Below, one piece after another: positions 13,213 through 26,760 of a stretch of DNA of 64,000 bases (position 1 is the stretch's first letter; every line of letters begins with the position of its first letter). The stretch covers positions 2,232,001 to 2,296,000 of the forward strand of contig PYIU01000007.1 of NCBI GenBank assembly GCA_003415625.1. Direction: 5' to 3'. Position numbers and translations under genes: made by a program. The stretch comes from Aquanectria penicillioides. Taxonomy: Eukaryota; Ascomycota; Sordariomycetes; Hypocreales; Nectriaceae. Under the pieces are notes generated by a model. That model searched no databases and had not been told where the DNA came from. It saw only the letters and a program-made list of their open reading frames with translations.

Positions 13213-13276
13213 AAATAAATAAGAAAATAAATAAATAAATAAATAAGTAAGTAAATAAATAAATAAATAAATAAGT
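13213..13276. repeat. (AAAT)n tetranucleotide tract
   Basis: About 16 units of AAAT/AAGT. It resembles the TAAA tail of the LINE family, but the preceding sequence does not match the family 3' end (no GGTCTATAGAGTATT block). I call it a simple repeat rather than another LINE tail. Confidence 0.7.
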
Positions 13277-14043
13277 ATTAATAAAAAGAAAGGGCTATTA
13301 TAATTTCCTTTTATATACATTAAGTTTACTAATATAAAGTGTTTTATATACTATAAAAGTATAGAACCTTAATAAGCTATTATTTTAAGTTACTATAAGA
13401 TAAAGAATAGCTATATTTAATATATTAGCTTTAATTAATAATATAATAAAGCTATTAATAATATTTAATAAAAAGGTAAACTTTTATATAAAATTATCTT
13501 AAATTTATAAGCATAAGGCTATATATACTAAATATATACTTTAGAATAAAAATCTAAATTAATAATAGTAATAGTAAGATATATATTAATTTAAATTCCT
13601 TAAATAATTAATAAAGAGAATAAAGTTTAATAAAAAGAGAGTTCTTTTTATTAAGCAATCTTATATATTTATAAATTGCTAAAATAAATTAATAGCTATA
13701 GAATTATAATATAACTATAACTTAATATTTATTATAATGCAGTTTTATAGCTTATCTTTAATCTATTATTTAATTAATTATATAATAAAAGTAAAGGATT
13801 TAATCGAAAAGTAAATAATTGCAGCTATAAAGTACCTTTTTATACTAAAAGAAAGGATTAAGATATAAACAATTAAAGCTATACCTATATTTATATTTAT
13901 ATTTATATCTTTTTATATTTTAATAAATAATATTAATAATAATAGTAATAATACTTATATTTATATTAATGCTTATATAAATAATATTAATAATTAAAGG
14001 GGCAATAGATTTATTAAATAATAAAATAGTAATAATATTATTT

Positions 14044-14087
14044 ATATTAATATTAATATTAATATTAATATTAGTATTAATATTAAT
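14044..14087. repeat. (TATTAA)n hexanucleotide repeat
   Basis: Seven units or so of the 6-bp word TATTAA, one with a G substitution. The word is nearly palindromic, so the tract can fold on itself. Confidence 0.8.
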
Positions 14088-14891
14088 AGTATAAAGAGAA
14101 ATAAAACTTATTAGTTCTTTATAAAAGTAGCTAATTGTATTTTTATAGATTAAATGCTATTAAAGATTAAAATAATTATTTATCTTTTAAGATATTTAAT
14201 AAAGCTTTTATATAATTATTATTAAATATATTTTAATATTAATAAGCTATATTAGCTTATATTAAGAAAGTAGCTATATCTTTAGGAGATTAATTAGCTT
14301 AAAAATAGCAATAATTAATTTAGCTTTAATATTTATATTAAAAAGTAAAAAAAAAGATTATAGCTTTAAATATATATTTATATTATAAAGAGATCTTTTA
14401 AGATATTTACTTATATAATTATACTACTTTTATTTATATTTAGTGCAAAAAGTTATACTATAGCGCTAAAGACTTTAGTATTTCTTTTAAGCTTAAATGC
14501 CCCTTTTTAAATAAATAAATATAGTTCTTATATTAATATAAAATGCATTTAGTTATATTTATTAAAGGCTATTTTAGCCTAAACTTTATTAATAAAAAGG
14601 AATAAAATAAAGAGTAATATTACTAAAAGTAAGCTAAAATATATTTTATTATACTTATTTATTTATTTATTTATTAATACTTTATAAACCTATAAAATAA
14701 ATAGTGCTTTTATACTATATAAATAAAGGAAAAAACTATACTAATAGAATAAAAACCTTTATTTAATATAATATTAAACTTAATATAAGTCCTTTATAGA
14801 GAAGCATTAAATTAAAAGTTAATTTAATGCTATTATTAAAATATTCTATTTATTTAATTATAGAGTTAGTAAATAAGGTAAAAGTAAGGCC

Positions 14892-14931
14892 TATAATAGG
14901 CCTAAATTGCCTATACTATAAGCCTATTATA
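14892..14931 (-). other. LINE 3' stem-loop, copy B
   Basis: Arms 14892-14904 (TATAATAGGCCTA) and 14919-14931 (TAAGCCTATTATA) form 13 bp with one transition mismatch and a 14-nt loop, the same geometry as in copy A. Confidence 0.8.
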
Positions 14932-16899
14932 AGAAGTAGGGCGCTATTTTAGTGCTATTAGTTAGCAGCTAGTTAATTACTAGCTATTTAAGTGCTATTA
15001 TTATTATTTCTTAATCTTTATAGATATACTTAATTCCTTTTTTTTTCTTTTTTTTTTATATACCTCTATAAAAGCTTTCTATTGCCTTTAAGTATGCATT
15101 TTACTAATATATTATTTATATAAAATATTTAATTTATATAAATACTAATTACTATTTTTATTGCTATTTTATATTAATTATATATAGCTAAAAATAATAA
15201 TTATAATAATAATAATAATAATATTAATAGATATTAAAACGCTAAGCTAGCTATATTAAGGCAAAGGGTATTGCATTAACTTTAGAGGCAGTATAGAATT
15301 TGCTTTATTCTATATATATTATATAAATAGCAAAAGATAAAAAGAATAGTTTATATTAAGATTAAGCTAATATATAGTTTTTATTCTTTATAGCTATAAA
15401 AAACTAACTATTAATAGATATTAAAGCTAATAGCTATATAGCTTATATTTATATATATAAGCTATATAAGCTATTACTATATTTAGTAAAGGCTAATACC
15501 TATATATTAATAATAGCTTTATAAAAAGGGATAGCTATAATAAGTATAGCTTAATTTAGTTTTACTATAGGTATAATGCTAATATAGATTATAAAAAGAA
15601 AAGCTTTAGTAATTAAAGGCTAAAGCTATTTAAACTAAAAAAAAAAGTAATTTAAATGCACTTTTAAGCTATATTTATAGCTTTAACTATAAGTTTTAAT
15701 ATTAATTAACTTTATAAGCTAATTAATAAAGTTAATTATATAGCTATAGCTTTTAAAAGCTTAATAGCTATATTGCTTTCTTTAATTAAAAGGGCTAAAG
15801 CTATTTAAAAATAAATAGTGCTTAAAAGTAATAGTAGTAATAAATAATATAAATTTTAATATAGATTTATATTAGCTAATATTAATAGTAAAGATTAAAG
15901 TTTAATATAACTCTTTAAGTAATAGCTTAAGCTTAAGTAAAGTTAAAAGGAAATTAAAAAAAAAGGGCTTAAAAATAAAAAGAAAAATAATAAAAAAAAA
16001 TAAAAAAAGAAATAATAAAAAGAATAAAATAAATTTTATATTTCTTAAAGAAAATATAAATTTAAAATAAATAGTATTATTAAAATAAATAAATATAAAT
16101 TAAATATAATAATAAACTAAAATAAGATTTAAATAGAGCTAAAGTAAAGATTTAGCTATTAAAGGGAGTAAGCTTTAATATATTATTTATATAATAGGCT
16201 GGTTTTTTCTTTCTTTTAAAAGGAGTTTTTTTAAGTATATTAATTTCCCTTTTAATAAAAGGGTTAAAGTATTTAAGTAAAAAAGTTATTAAAAATAAAG
16301 GTAATATAAAAGTAAGTATATTTTAAATTAAATATAGCTTAATAGCTAGCTTATAGTATAATATAATATATAAATAGATTAGCTATTTAATAAAGCAATA
16401 TATAATTTAAGCTTTAAATAAATATTATTTAAGCTTAAAGAGATTATAAAGTAAATTAAATAAAGTTTTCTTTTAGCTTAAATAAAGTAAATAATATAAT
16501 ATAATATAGCTAATTATTTTAATAGTATTTTTATATTAATATTAAAATATATTTATCTTAAGGACCTTTCTTTAAAAAAAGAAACTTTAAAGATTAATGC
16601 ATTTTATTTATATTTAAGTAAATAAAAAGCTTTTATACTTTTTAAGTTTTTTATATAAATATATAGTCTTTTTCTTTATATAAAGTAAAAAGATTTTAAT
16701 TACCTTTATTTTATTATTAATATACTATTTATAAAACTTATATTTAATTTATTTTTATTAATGCTTTTAATTAATTAATATTTAATTTTTAATTAACTTT
16801 TAGTTTTTTTTATATTTTTTATTAAAAAGCTAATTAATAAACTACTTTTTATATTTTTATATTAATTTATATTAAAGGCTATTATAATAATAATAGTAA

Positions 16900-19800
16900 A
16901 TTTAATATATTATTAATATAATTATAAAAAAAATCAATCTTTTAATATTTTAAATTTAAAGCTAACTTTAAAATTAAATAAATTATTTATTAAAATAGAT
17001 ATTTAATAAAAGGATTTTAAGCTTACTTTTTAATAGTTTAATTAAAGTAACTTTATAGCCTTTTTTAATAATATAAAGGGCTTAAATCTATTTAATTAAT
17101 AAAGCTTTAGTAATTTCTTTTAAATTATTATCCTTTTTTATTAAGGAATAATATATATTAATACTATAGGTAATTATAGATTTAATTATATATATATATA
17201 TTATATAGGCAGCCTTAAGGTTTACTCTTTATATACTTACTATAAAGGTAATAAAGGCCTGCCTTTAGTACTTAAGTTTTTCTTTAAGCTTAAAGATATA
17301 TAGGCCTTAAAGTAATTTTCTATATAGCTATAATCTAAAGAAATAATATAATTTATATAATTAAATTATATTATAAATAAAAATTAATTAAACTTAATGC
17401 CTTTAATATTAATAAAAGAAATAAAAAAGCTAGGCCTTAATAGATTTAAAGGTTATACTATTAATAAAGGCTTAAAATATATATATTATTTATATAGCTT
17501 TAAGTTAAGCTTAAGTCTTTACTATATTTCTTTTAAATATAAATATATTTATATTATTAATAAATTTAATTACTATAATTTTAAGGACTTTATTAAGTAT
17601 TATATAAAGCCTTAATATAAATAAAATAAAAAGAATAAAAAAAGTAATAATCTCTATAGAATTTTAGCTTTAATGCTATAAAGTTTAAAGGACTTACTAT
17701 TAAATTAAAAGTATATTAAATACTTAAATAAATAGCTAAAAAGCTAAATTAATAACTATTATAAATAGCTTTAATTATAAAAAGTAATAATAAGCCTTTT
17801 ATAATTAATTAAATTAAAGGCTATAATAAAGTTTAATTAAAAAAGTAATGCTATTTTACTATAAGTTTATATTATATATATTGCTTTTACTATAACTATA
17901 AAGGCAAGCTTAATAGACCTTTAAGGCCTATTTTCTATTTAATTATTAAAAAGTATATTTAAGTTTTTAGCTACTATTATTATTTATTAAGCTATTATTA
18001 ACTTTATTACTTTATTAATAATATTAAAAAGAAAAATAGATTTCTATTTAAATACTATATATTTTTAGACTATTATTTTATTTAATTTAAAAAAAATAAT
18101 AGTAGTTATATAGTAAAAGCAATATAAAAAGTGCTTAAATGCAATATTTATATTAATAATAGTAATAAAAGCTTTTAAAAAGGGCTTACTATATACTTTA
18201 AGGAAGCTAATAGAGAATCTATTACTATTAAAAGCTTTTTATAACTAGATTTTAAAGAGTAAGTATACTAATTTATAAAGTTTAATATAGTTTTATATTA
18301 AATCTTTAGCATTTTATAGTATTTAATCTATATCTATAAATTATATTATAAAGTCTATTATAATAGATTTAATATTTTAATTATTTACTTAAAGTTTAAA
18401 GAAAAAGCATTTTATTAATATAATTGCCTTTTTAATATAGCTTATAGCTAAAGAATCTTACTTAAGGCAATTAAAGGAAAGAAGCTATAATAAAGCTAAA
18501 GTAATATTGCTTTAAAGTTATATATATCTTTTTAAGTTTTAAAGTTTCTTTTAGCTATTTATACCTTTTTTATTTTAGCTTTAAATAAAATATTATATTA
18601 AGCTATTTATTTAGCTTTAGCTATATAAGCCTTTTATTTATTACTTACTTTTTATAGTTTTAGCTAATTAATTATTATACTATTATATTATATATATTTT
18701 TATATTTATTTAAATTAATAAATAGCCTTTATAATAAGCTAGTTCTATTAATTATTATAATTAGGCTTAAATTATCTTTATATTAAAGTAATATATTAAG
18801 CAATTTAATATAGTTCTTAAGTTAGCTATTTAATTATTTATTTTAATTATTATATAAAGGTTATTTTACTAAAAGTTTAATAAAAAGTAATTTATACTTT
18901 AAGTTTAGCCTTCTTAAGGTTTATTATATATTAGTTAAATGCTATAGGCTAAAGGTTTAATAAAAGAGAAAATAGTATATTTATAAAAGGCCTAATATAT
19001 ATTTACTATAAAATATAATTAAAGCTATTTAAATTATAATTAAGGCCTAAATAAATAGTATAGCTATTCTTTAAGGCCTAAATTAAATTAAAAGTGCTAT
19101 TTTTAATATTACTTACTTTTTAAGTTATTATTTTATAAAGGGTTATTAAGGCTATATTTAGCTATTATATCTCTATTAAAAAGGTTAAGCTATATAAAGT
19201 AATTCTACTATAATAGTCTTAAATTAAATAATATAGATTAAAGTCTTTAACTATAATTATTTAAAGGGCTAAAGTAAGGCTAGCTAAAGTATATATTGCT
19301 TTTAAGTTTTCTTTACCTTTTAAAGGGTTATATACTATAATTATTTTTATATAGTAATAATTAAAATTAATATTAGCTTAATCTTCTTTAGCTTAATAGA
19401 TTTAAGTTTTTAGTCTATATTATTTATATATATAAAGAGCTATATAGCTTAAGTAATAAATTATAGTATAGTTTAATCTTTTAGAGTTTATTAAAGTATT
19501 AATCTTTTAGTTTTTAATTAATTCTAAAAGTATAATTATATTATATTTATTATAGGTATATAGTGCCTAATAGATTAACTTAAGGCAATAATATATATTT
19601 TAAAATAAAATCTATATTAATTAAATATAAATAAAAGAGTTAATTTAATAGATAATAGCAATAAAGTATAAATACTAAAAAAAGAAAAGTATTAAATAAA
19701 GTATAATATTATTTATTTATAGAGCCTAAAGGTTAGCTAACTCTTTTAATAAAAAGAAAAGCTATAAAGGGGGGGTTCCTAAAAAAGCTATTTTATTATA

Positions 19801-20000
19801 TATAAAGAACATTTTACTATATTAAAGTATATTCTTTATATTTTATTAATTATTTATAATATCTTTTTTTTATATAGGTTTAGTGCTTTTTTACTATAAA
19901 ATAAATATAGCTTTAGGCTAAATAGTCTTTATAGTATAGAGTATAATAATAAGGGATTTCTCCCTTTTTAATAAAGCAATTATTATATATTAAGCTATTA
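16900..20000 (-). pseudogene. LINE ORF2 remnant, copy B
   Basis: Endonuclease and RT remnant on the minus strand, aligned to ORF2 of copy A. The plus-strand frame 17397-17615, open for 72 codons, lies exactly opposite the RT FADD motif and is a shadow, not a gene. The sense strand is full of TAA and TAG from Gln and Trp codons. Limits are approximate. Confidence 0.7.
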
Positions 20001-21192
20001 TATTAGCTATAAATTAAAGTAAATTAATAATTTTTTATAATATAGCTATACTTATAGTATTAAAAGCATTAAATAAGTTTTAGTCCTTTATTAAAGGGTT
20101 TATAATTATAAAGTTTAGCATTAAAAAATAGCCTATTATTATATAGGCTATTAACTTTTTTAATTAATTAAATATAAAAGATTAAATTTATTTTTATTAT
20201 AATACTATTTTAGGCTTAAATAGGCTTTACTTTATTAACTCTTAAGGTATTAGTATTATTAATAGTTTTAATAAATTTATTTATATTATTAAAAATAGAT
20301 TTAATTTAAATTCCTTTTATTAAAATAATAAATATTAAAAAAGCTAAAAAAGCATTATTTTTAAATATAATAGCTATCTATTCTTTCTTATAGAAAGCTT
20401 TAGCCTATTTTAAGGTAAAAAAGGTAAGAATTATATTTCTATTAAAAAGGTAATATACTATAATTATATAGAAATTGCTATAAGCTTAATTTACTATTTA
20501 TATAGTTTCTATTAAAATGCAGTTTTTAATATCCTTAAGGGTATCTTTAGTATAAATAGTAACTTTATACTTAATATAGCTATATATTATATATTTATTA
20601 GTTTTAGTATTTATAGATATAAAGCTATATAAAAGAACTAATGCATAAAACTATTGCATTAATTAAAAAAAAGAGAGACTTAAGTTAGCTAAAGTAGCTA
20701 TTATTACTATAGTAATAGCAGTTATTATAGTGGCATTAATTTTATTAATAAGTCTTTCTTTAAGGGTTATATTAGTCTTAAAGAGGGGGCAGAAATATAT
20801 TTTATATATATTAATATAGGTTTAAAATACCTTTTAAACTGCTTTAAGAAAGTAAGATAGAACAATTTTAATAATAGCTTTATAGGCTTCTTTATCTTTA
20901 TTAATTATAAGGCTTTTATTAGCTTTTATTGCTTTATTTATTTTAGGTATATTATTATATTAGCTAGTAGTAAAAAGGGGATTATATTAGCTATTTTTAA
21001 TGCTATATCTTTTTAAATTAATAACTATTAAAAGGATTATAGCATTAATGCTATACTTTTTATATACTATTATATTTAGGGGTAGCTTAATATAAAGAAT
21101 TAATTAATTATAGTTTTAAATATTTTAAAGGTAGTTTAGGATAGCTATAAGTAGTTATAAGTTTAAGGGTAGAGTTATTTTAATAATTTAAT

Positions 21193-22562
21193 AAAGAACA
21201 TTTTATTATATTAAAATATATTTTTTATATTTTATTAATTATTTATAGTATTCTTTTTTTATATAGGTTTAATGCTTTTTTACTATAAAATAAATATAGC
21301 TTTAGGCTAAATAATCTTTATAATATAGAATATAGCAATAAGGGATTTCTCCCTTTTTAATAGAACAATTATTATATATTAAGCTATTATATTAGCTATA
21401 AATTAAAGTAAATTAATAGTTTTTTATAATATAGCTATATTTATAGTATTAAAAGCATTAAATAAGTTTTAGTCTTTTATTAAAGAGTTTATAATTATAG
21501 AATTTAATATTAAAAAGTAATTTATTATTATATAGGCTATTAGCTTTTTTAATTAATAAAATATAAAGAATTAAATTTATTTTTATTGCAATATTATTTT
21601 AGGCTTAAATAGGCTTTACTTTATTAACTTTTAAAGTATTAATATTATTAATAGTTTTAATAAATTTATTTATATTATTAAAAATAAATTTAATTTAAAT
21701 TCTTTTTATTAAAATAGTAAAAATTAAAAGAGCTAAAAGGGCATTATTTCTAAATATAATAGCTATCTATTCTTTTTTATAAAAGGCTTTAGTCTATTTT
21801 AAGGTAAAAAAGATAAAGATTATATTTTTATTAAAAAGGCAATATATTATAACTATATAGAAGTTATTATAGGCTTAATTTACTATTTATATAATTTCTA
21901 TTAAAGTGCAGTTTTTAATATTCTTAAGGGTATTTTTAATATAAATAGTAATCTTATACTTAATATAGCTATATATTATATATTTATTAATTTTAGTATT
22001 TATAAATATAAAGCTATATAAAAAAACTAATATATAAAACTATTATATTAGCTAAAAAAAAGAAGCTTAAATTAATTAAAATAGCTATTATTACTATAAT
22101 AATAGCAATTATTATAGTAATAGTAATTTTATTAATAAGTCTTTTTTTAGGGATTGTATTAATTTTAAAGAAAAGGCAAAAGTGCATTTTATATGCATTA
22201 ATATAAATTTAAAATACCTTTTAAATTGCTTTAAAGAAATAAAATAAAACAATTTTAATAATAGCTTTATAGGCTTCTTTATCTTTATTAATTATAAGGC
22301 TTTTATTAACTTTTATTGCTTTATTTATTTTAGGTATATTACTATATTAGCTAATAGTAAAAAGGGGGTTATATTAGCTATTTTTAATACTATATTTTCT
22401 TAAATTAATAACTATTAAAAGGGCTATAGTATTAGCGCTATACTTTTAATGCACTATTGTATTTAAGGGTAGCCTAGTATAAGGAATTAATTGATTGTAG
22501 TTTTAGATATTTTAGAGGTAGTTTAAAATGGCTGTAAGCAGTTATAAGTCTAAGGGTAGAGG
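21193..22562 (-). mobile_element. LINE 5'-end fragment B2, minus strand
   Basis: Second copy of the first 1.37 kb of the LINE family, lying immediately right of copy B and in the same orientation. It corresponds to about 19800-21176 of copy B. Its outermost 100 bp (22460-22562) keep more GC and CpA than other copies, for example GATTGTAG and GGCTGTAAGCAG. The 3' part is missing, which is not how LINEs are normally truncated. Copy B may have landed in it with later loss of the rest, or recombination may be responsible. Confidence 0.85.
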
Positions 22563-25069
22563 TTTTTTTATTATAATATAATTATTGTTTATTATACTTA
22601 ATATACTATAAAAAAAGGGTTATTATATAATGCCTTTATTTTTAAAGCTTAATTAATTAATTAATTAATATTAATATTTAAGGAATTTCTTAAGGCAATA
22701 GTTTAATACTTTAGCCTTTTTATACTATAATATTGCTTTATATTTATATTATTATTAAGCAATATAAATATAATTACTATTTAAAATAAATAGAAATAAA
22801 ATACATTAAAATAAATCTTCTTTTTTATAAATAATATTTAATTATTAAAGCAATTAGCCTAAAATACTTAAAAGAATATATAATAATAAGTATTTATATT
22901 AAAGAATATTAAAATAGCTATAAATAGTAATAAATTATATAAAAAAAAAAAAAATTGCTATAATAAAAATAATAGTAATAATAATAATAATATTAATAGG
23001 TTTTAAAATAATAATTTTAACTAAATTATATATTTTATTAATATTATTTAAATAGTAGCTAATAGCAATTAAATTATAATAGAATTAAAAGAGCTAGCTT
23101 TAATACTTTATAATCTTATTAGGCTTTAAAGCATAATAGAAAGGGAAAAGGAAAGTAAAGATTTAGGGGAGGGCATTAAGTAGCAAAAGAAAAAAAGAGA
23201 GAAAGATTTAATATTTATAGGAGATAGCAATACTAATAGTAGCTAAACTTAAGTACTTAATTTAAATAAAATTATAGCTATTAAGGCTTAGCAATTAAGG
23301 CTATTAAAAGCAATAAAGTATTAGATTTAAGGCATATAAAAGATAAATAAAGAAGAAAAAAGAAAAAAAGAAAGTGCTAAAATAGCAATAAAAGCAATAG
23401 AAAAAGCAATATTATTATTATTATATAGTCCTATAGTTATAATTAAATAAGCATTTATATCTATAATTATAACCTTTAAAATACATATTGCTTTATAGTT
23501 TATATTTAATAAATAATAAGCTATTGCCTTTTTATTAATCTATTAATATATTTAGCTTATAGAAAGTAATAGCAATACTATTAATAGTTTTAATATTAAA
23601 GGAAATAAATGCCTTTAATAATTATATTAATTTTTTAGTAATAAAAGCAATATAAATAAATTTTATATAATTAAGGCAATAATAAAGCTTTTTATTAAGT
23701 AAAATATACTATATTAGCTATTAGTAATTATTATATTAAGTATAGTAATAATAAGTATTAATAGTATTATTATTTATTTAGCTTATAGCCTTATTATTAA
23801 TAGATCTTTATTATTATTATAGTAAAACTATAGTATAATAGGCAAATAGTTAATTAGCTAGCAATAAGTAATAAATAGATCTATATAAATATTATAAAGA
23901 GATAAATAAATACTTATTATTAATAAAATTAATATACTTAAAGCTAATATATTGCTAAAAATTAATAATAAGCTTTATTATTTAATTAAATGCTTTAATA
24001 AAAGCTTTAAAGGTATCTTTATTATTTTATTTTATAGTAATTTCTATTAATTTAGGCTAATTATAATTTTAAGTTTAAATAATAATAATAAAATTTCTAT
24101 ATTAGCTATATTTATATATATCCTTAATATACTAATAGTAATAATAAAAAATAAGCATTAAAGCCTTAAGGTAATTAATAGTATAAGCTATATAGCTATT
24201 TATATTATAATTAATCTAAAGTACTATAGCTAATAGATATTAAATAATATTATTATTTACTTTAGCATTTTAATAGCTATTATATTATTAATAGACTTAA
24301 TAAAGGGCTATAATTTTATAGGCCTATTTAAAGGTATATTAATATTAATACTATTAAGTAAAAGGATTAATCTAATAGTAAGAAAGTAATTATAGTAAAA
24401 GCATAAAGTATTATAAAAGGGTCTACCTTATATTACTACCTTTATCTATATTAACTATAAAGTATAAGGTTAAATATTAATTAAGGCTAATCTTAAGCTT
24501 TATAGTAGCTATATAGTTTTAAGTAAAAATAATAGTAAAGAAAGAGAAGTTAGCACTATAATATAATTAAAGTGCAATTCTTATAGCTTATATATATAGC
24601 TATTATAGTATTAATTACTAAATAATATTATATTACTAATAAAAATAAAAGAAAGAGATATAGTTAGTAATATAATTCTATAGAATATAATAAAGGCTAA
24701 AGTTAAGTTTAATTAATTAAATAAAAAAATAGTAAATTAAGCCTATATATTAAAGTAATAAATAAATTAATTAAGCTATAAAATAATTGCTATTATTACT
24801 ATTATTACTATTAATAATAATAATAATAATATAAATAATATAAAGAATATAAAAATAATTATTATAAAATAGCTTTTATATTTATTTAAAATTTATAATA
24901 AAAGAATTATAGTTTTTTATATTATTTAAACTATATACTTTATAGAACTTAAGAGTTTTTTTTTTTTTTTTTTTAATTATTAAAGCTAAATATATATATA
25001 AAATATAAAGTAAAGAGCTAAAACTATAAAAAGCTATAAATATAAAGTATTAAAAAAGGCAATTAAATA
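22563..25069. other. AT-rich unassigned stretch between B2 and LINE copy C
   Basis: About 2.5 kb with no element termini seen. It holds AAT-type microsatellites (about 22960-23000 and 24815-24845), a T17 tract at about 24958-24974, and one stretch that looks formerly coding (23130-23480, listed separately). The rest shows nothing I can name. Confidence 0.5.
23130..23480 (+). pseudogene. Lys/Glu-rich decayed coding remnant, unidentified
   Basis: This stretch keeps unusual purine richness (for example GGGGAGGGC at 23166-23174). One plus frame reads KESKDLGEGIK*QKKKREKD, then an INKEEKRKKESAKIAIKAIEKA-type segment of about 23 residues, with only TAA/TAG stops of the RIP kind. A charged, probably helical C-terminal tail like this occurs in several fungal DDE transposases and in LINE ORF1 proteins. 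No catalytic motif is visible, so no function is assigned. Confidence 0.35.
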
Positions 25070-25083
25070 AAATAATTTAAATT
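25070..25083. repeat. Target-site duplication of LINE copy C, left
   Basis: The 14-bp word AAATAATTTAAATT also occurs at 37314-37327. The pair brackets the tail and the 5' end of copy C exactly, across the Copia insertion. Confidence 0.8.
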
Positions 25084-25105
25084 TATTTATTTATTTATTT
25101 ATTTT

Positions 25106-25364
25106 TATTGACAAATATAGCGGCCGGGCGAAGGTGGTCGCCGCTATAGACATAGCGGCCGGCCACAAGCCAACCTTAGGGGCCTTATAGGCTTAGGTCT
25201 TAAGGCCATATATCCTTATAAGGGAATCCCTGCACTATAAATAGGTGACTGCATTCTGCAACTACTATCTAGCTGCTCCTTATAAATCCCAATTAATCTA
25301 GACTAACCCATTATGCATATTGCCTGCTATAACTATCTCTATATATGCCTATATATTGTTTATA
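25106..25364 (+). repeat. Copia 5' LTR (259 bp)
   Basis: Starts TATTGACAAATATAGCGG and ends TTGTTTATA. The canonical TG...CA ends have become TA...TA here, while the 3' LTR still ends in CA. GC-rich U3 begins with a hairpin, ATAGCGGC (25117-25124) against GCCGCTAT (25140-25147), and AGCGGCCGG then recurs directly. It differs from the 3' LTR almost entirely by C/T and G/A transitions. The next bases, GGTTATAAGCC from 25365, are the place for the primer-binding site; I do not assign a tRNA. Confidence 0.93.
25236..25243 (+). promoter_or_regulatory. TATA-like box in the Copia LTR
   Basis: TATAAATA sits mid-LTR between a GC-rich U3 and the downstream part. The 3' LTR has TGTAAATA at the matching site. 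By position it is the likely core promoter of the element. Confidence 0.5.
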
Positions 25365-25499
25365 GGTTATAAGCCTAAAGCTTTAATTTAAGAAAAAATT
25401 ATAGCTATTTAAAAGGTTTAAATTAACCTAAAGTTTATTCCTTAAAGTTAGTGCTTATAATATTAATTAATTAAGGTCCTAAGACTTAAGTAATAGCTT

Positions 25500-26760
25500 T
25501 AAAGCTGGCCCTAAAGCCAATCCCTATTATTAAAGCAATTAAATAGACTAATAATAAAGAAGATCCTACTAAAAGAGAAGATAATCTTAAGGATCTTTTA
25601 CCTCTCTTTAAAAGGTTAGTAAAGCCTACTAAAGGGAATCTATAAAAGACTTAATTAAATTTAAGTATTATAATGCAATAAATAATAAAGATAATATAGT
25701 AAATGCAAAAGCTATAAAAGCACTTTAATTAAAAAACTAAAAATAAATTAAAGATTAAATATAAAATATAGCCTAAAAATAAATTAGAATTTAAAGTAAA
25801 AGATAATAAAGATAAAAGCTTTAAGTATTAAGGAAGCTAACTCTTCTATACCTTAAGGGAGCCCTTAAGAGCTTTAGATAAAATATTTAATTTCTTAAGG
25901 AATAAAGAGATATTAATAGAGCCTACTTTAAGCAAAAAGAAAATTATAAACTTATAATTAATTAAAATTAAGGATTTTATTGGTTTTAACTTTAAGATAA
26001 AAGGAGATAATATACTTAAGGGATTAAAGAATTAAACTATTTAAAAAAGATATCTCTTTTATACTATAACTACTATTAAGTAATATAAAGAGATTAAGAT
26101 CTTATATTTAAAAGAAATATACTTAATTGCTACTATAAAAATAGCAGTTTTATAGAAACTAAAGCTATTATTATCTTTAGTAAAGATTAATATAAAGGCT
26201 ATTAAGCTATTAATAAAAAGGTATAATAATATAAAGTCCTAATAGAGCCTAGCTAATCTCTATTAAGAATTAAAGTCTTTAACTCTAAAGAAACTATAAG
26301 GGGTCTAAAGTTATATTAATAACTTTTATTATATTATAAATAGTATTATTAAAGCTAGCAGTAAGCTCCTTAAGTATTAAAAAAAGATAAGGTTTATAGA
26401 TAGCATTAAAAAGGTCTTTTTTAAATAAAATACACTTTAATGCAACTATAAGCAAAAGGGGAAATACTAATCTATCTATAAAATATAAAAAGACTTTATT
26501 AATAAAGCTAAAAGTCTATAGACTTTCTAAAAGAAGAGTAAAGACTTTAGTAGTAAAAAAGGCATATAGATAAGTGCTTAATTAAATAAAAAGAATAACT
26601 GTAAAAAAGATCCTAAAAGCAGTAAATGCTTTAACTATAATTAAAAAGGTTATATTGTAAAGAACTGCCTATCTTTATAAAAGGAGAGCAAAAGTAGCAA
26701 AAATAAAAGGTTAAAAAAGAAAGATAATAATAATAAAACCGCTAAAAAGACTAAAAAGAC
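25500..26760 (+). pseudogene. Copia Gag remnant with zinc knuckle
   Basis: Degenerate capsid/nucleocapsid region. At 26627-26671 the frame reads CFNYN*KGYIVKNC, which fits the Copia knuckle CxxCGxxGHxxxxC with the second Cys as Tyr, His as Tyr and one TAA. Lys-rich segments follow (26690-26770). RIP stops are scattered throughout. Limits are approximate because the start codon cannot be fixed. Confidence 0.8.

Larger units (their letters stand above)
9711..14642. other. AT-rich unassigned stretch between LINE copies A and B
   Basis: About 4.9 kb without a recognisable element or gene. Plus-strand frames contain lysine-, asparagine- and serine-rich runs broken by TAA and TAG, for example around 11500-12150 (KAKIQKRAKRKLKKYK near 12055-12105) and CKKLYYSAKDFS around 14440-14480. 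These look like decayed coding sequence of one or more old transposons or genes, but no catalytic motif lets me name them. Simple repeats at 11521-11580, 12237-12314, 13213-13276 and 14044-14087 are listed separately. Confidence 0.5.
14655..21176 (-). mobile_element. LINE retrotransposon copy B, full length, minus strand
   Basis: Nearly full-length copy of about 6.5 kb in reverse orientation. The TTTA tail is at the left (14655) and the 5' end (complement of GGTAGAG) at 21176. It aligns with copy A throughout: stem-loop at 14892-14931, a short (AAT)n at 15203-15222, and the RT FADD region under an antisense open frame (17397-17615). It is RIP-mutated through its whole length and cannot be translated. 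Its 5' end abuts fragment B2 of the same family in the same orientation. I could not find a convincing target-site duplication. Confidence 0.88.

Noticed and set aside
13213..13276. (AAAT)n as the tail of a further LINE copy
   Set aside because: The sequence before it lacks the family 3' block and the stem-loop, so it is treated as a simple repeat.
17397..17615. Conserved 72-residue protein family (also 6665-6883 and 33534-33752)
   Set aside because: Each frame is antisense to the RT FADD block of a LINE copy. The conservation follows from the repeat, not from selection on this peptide.
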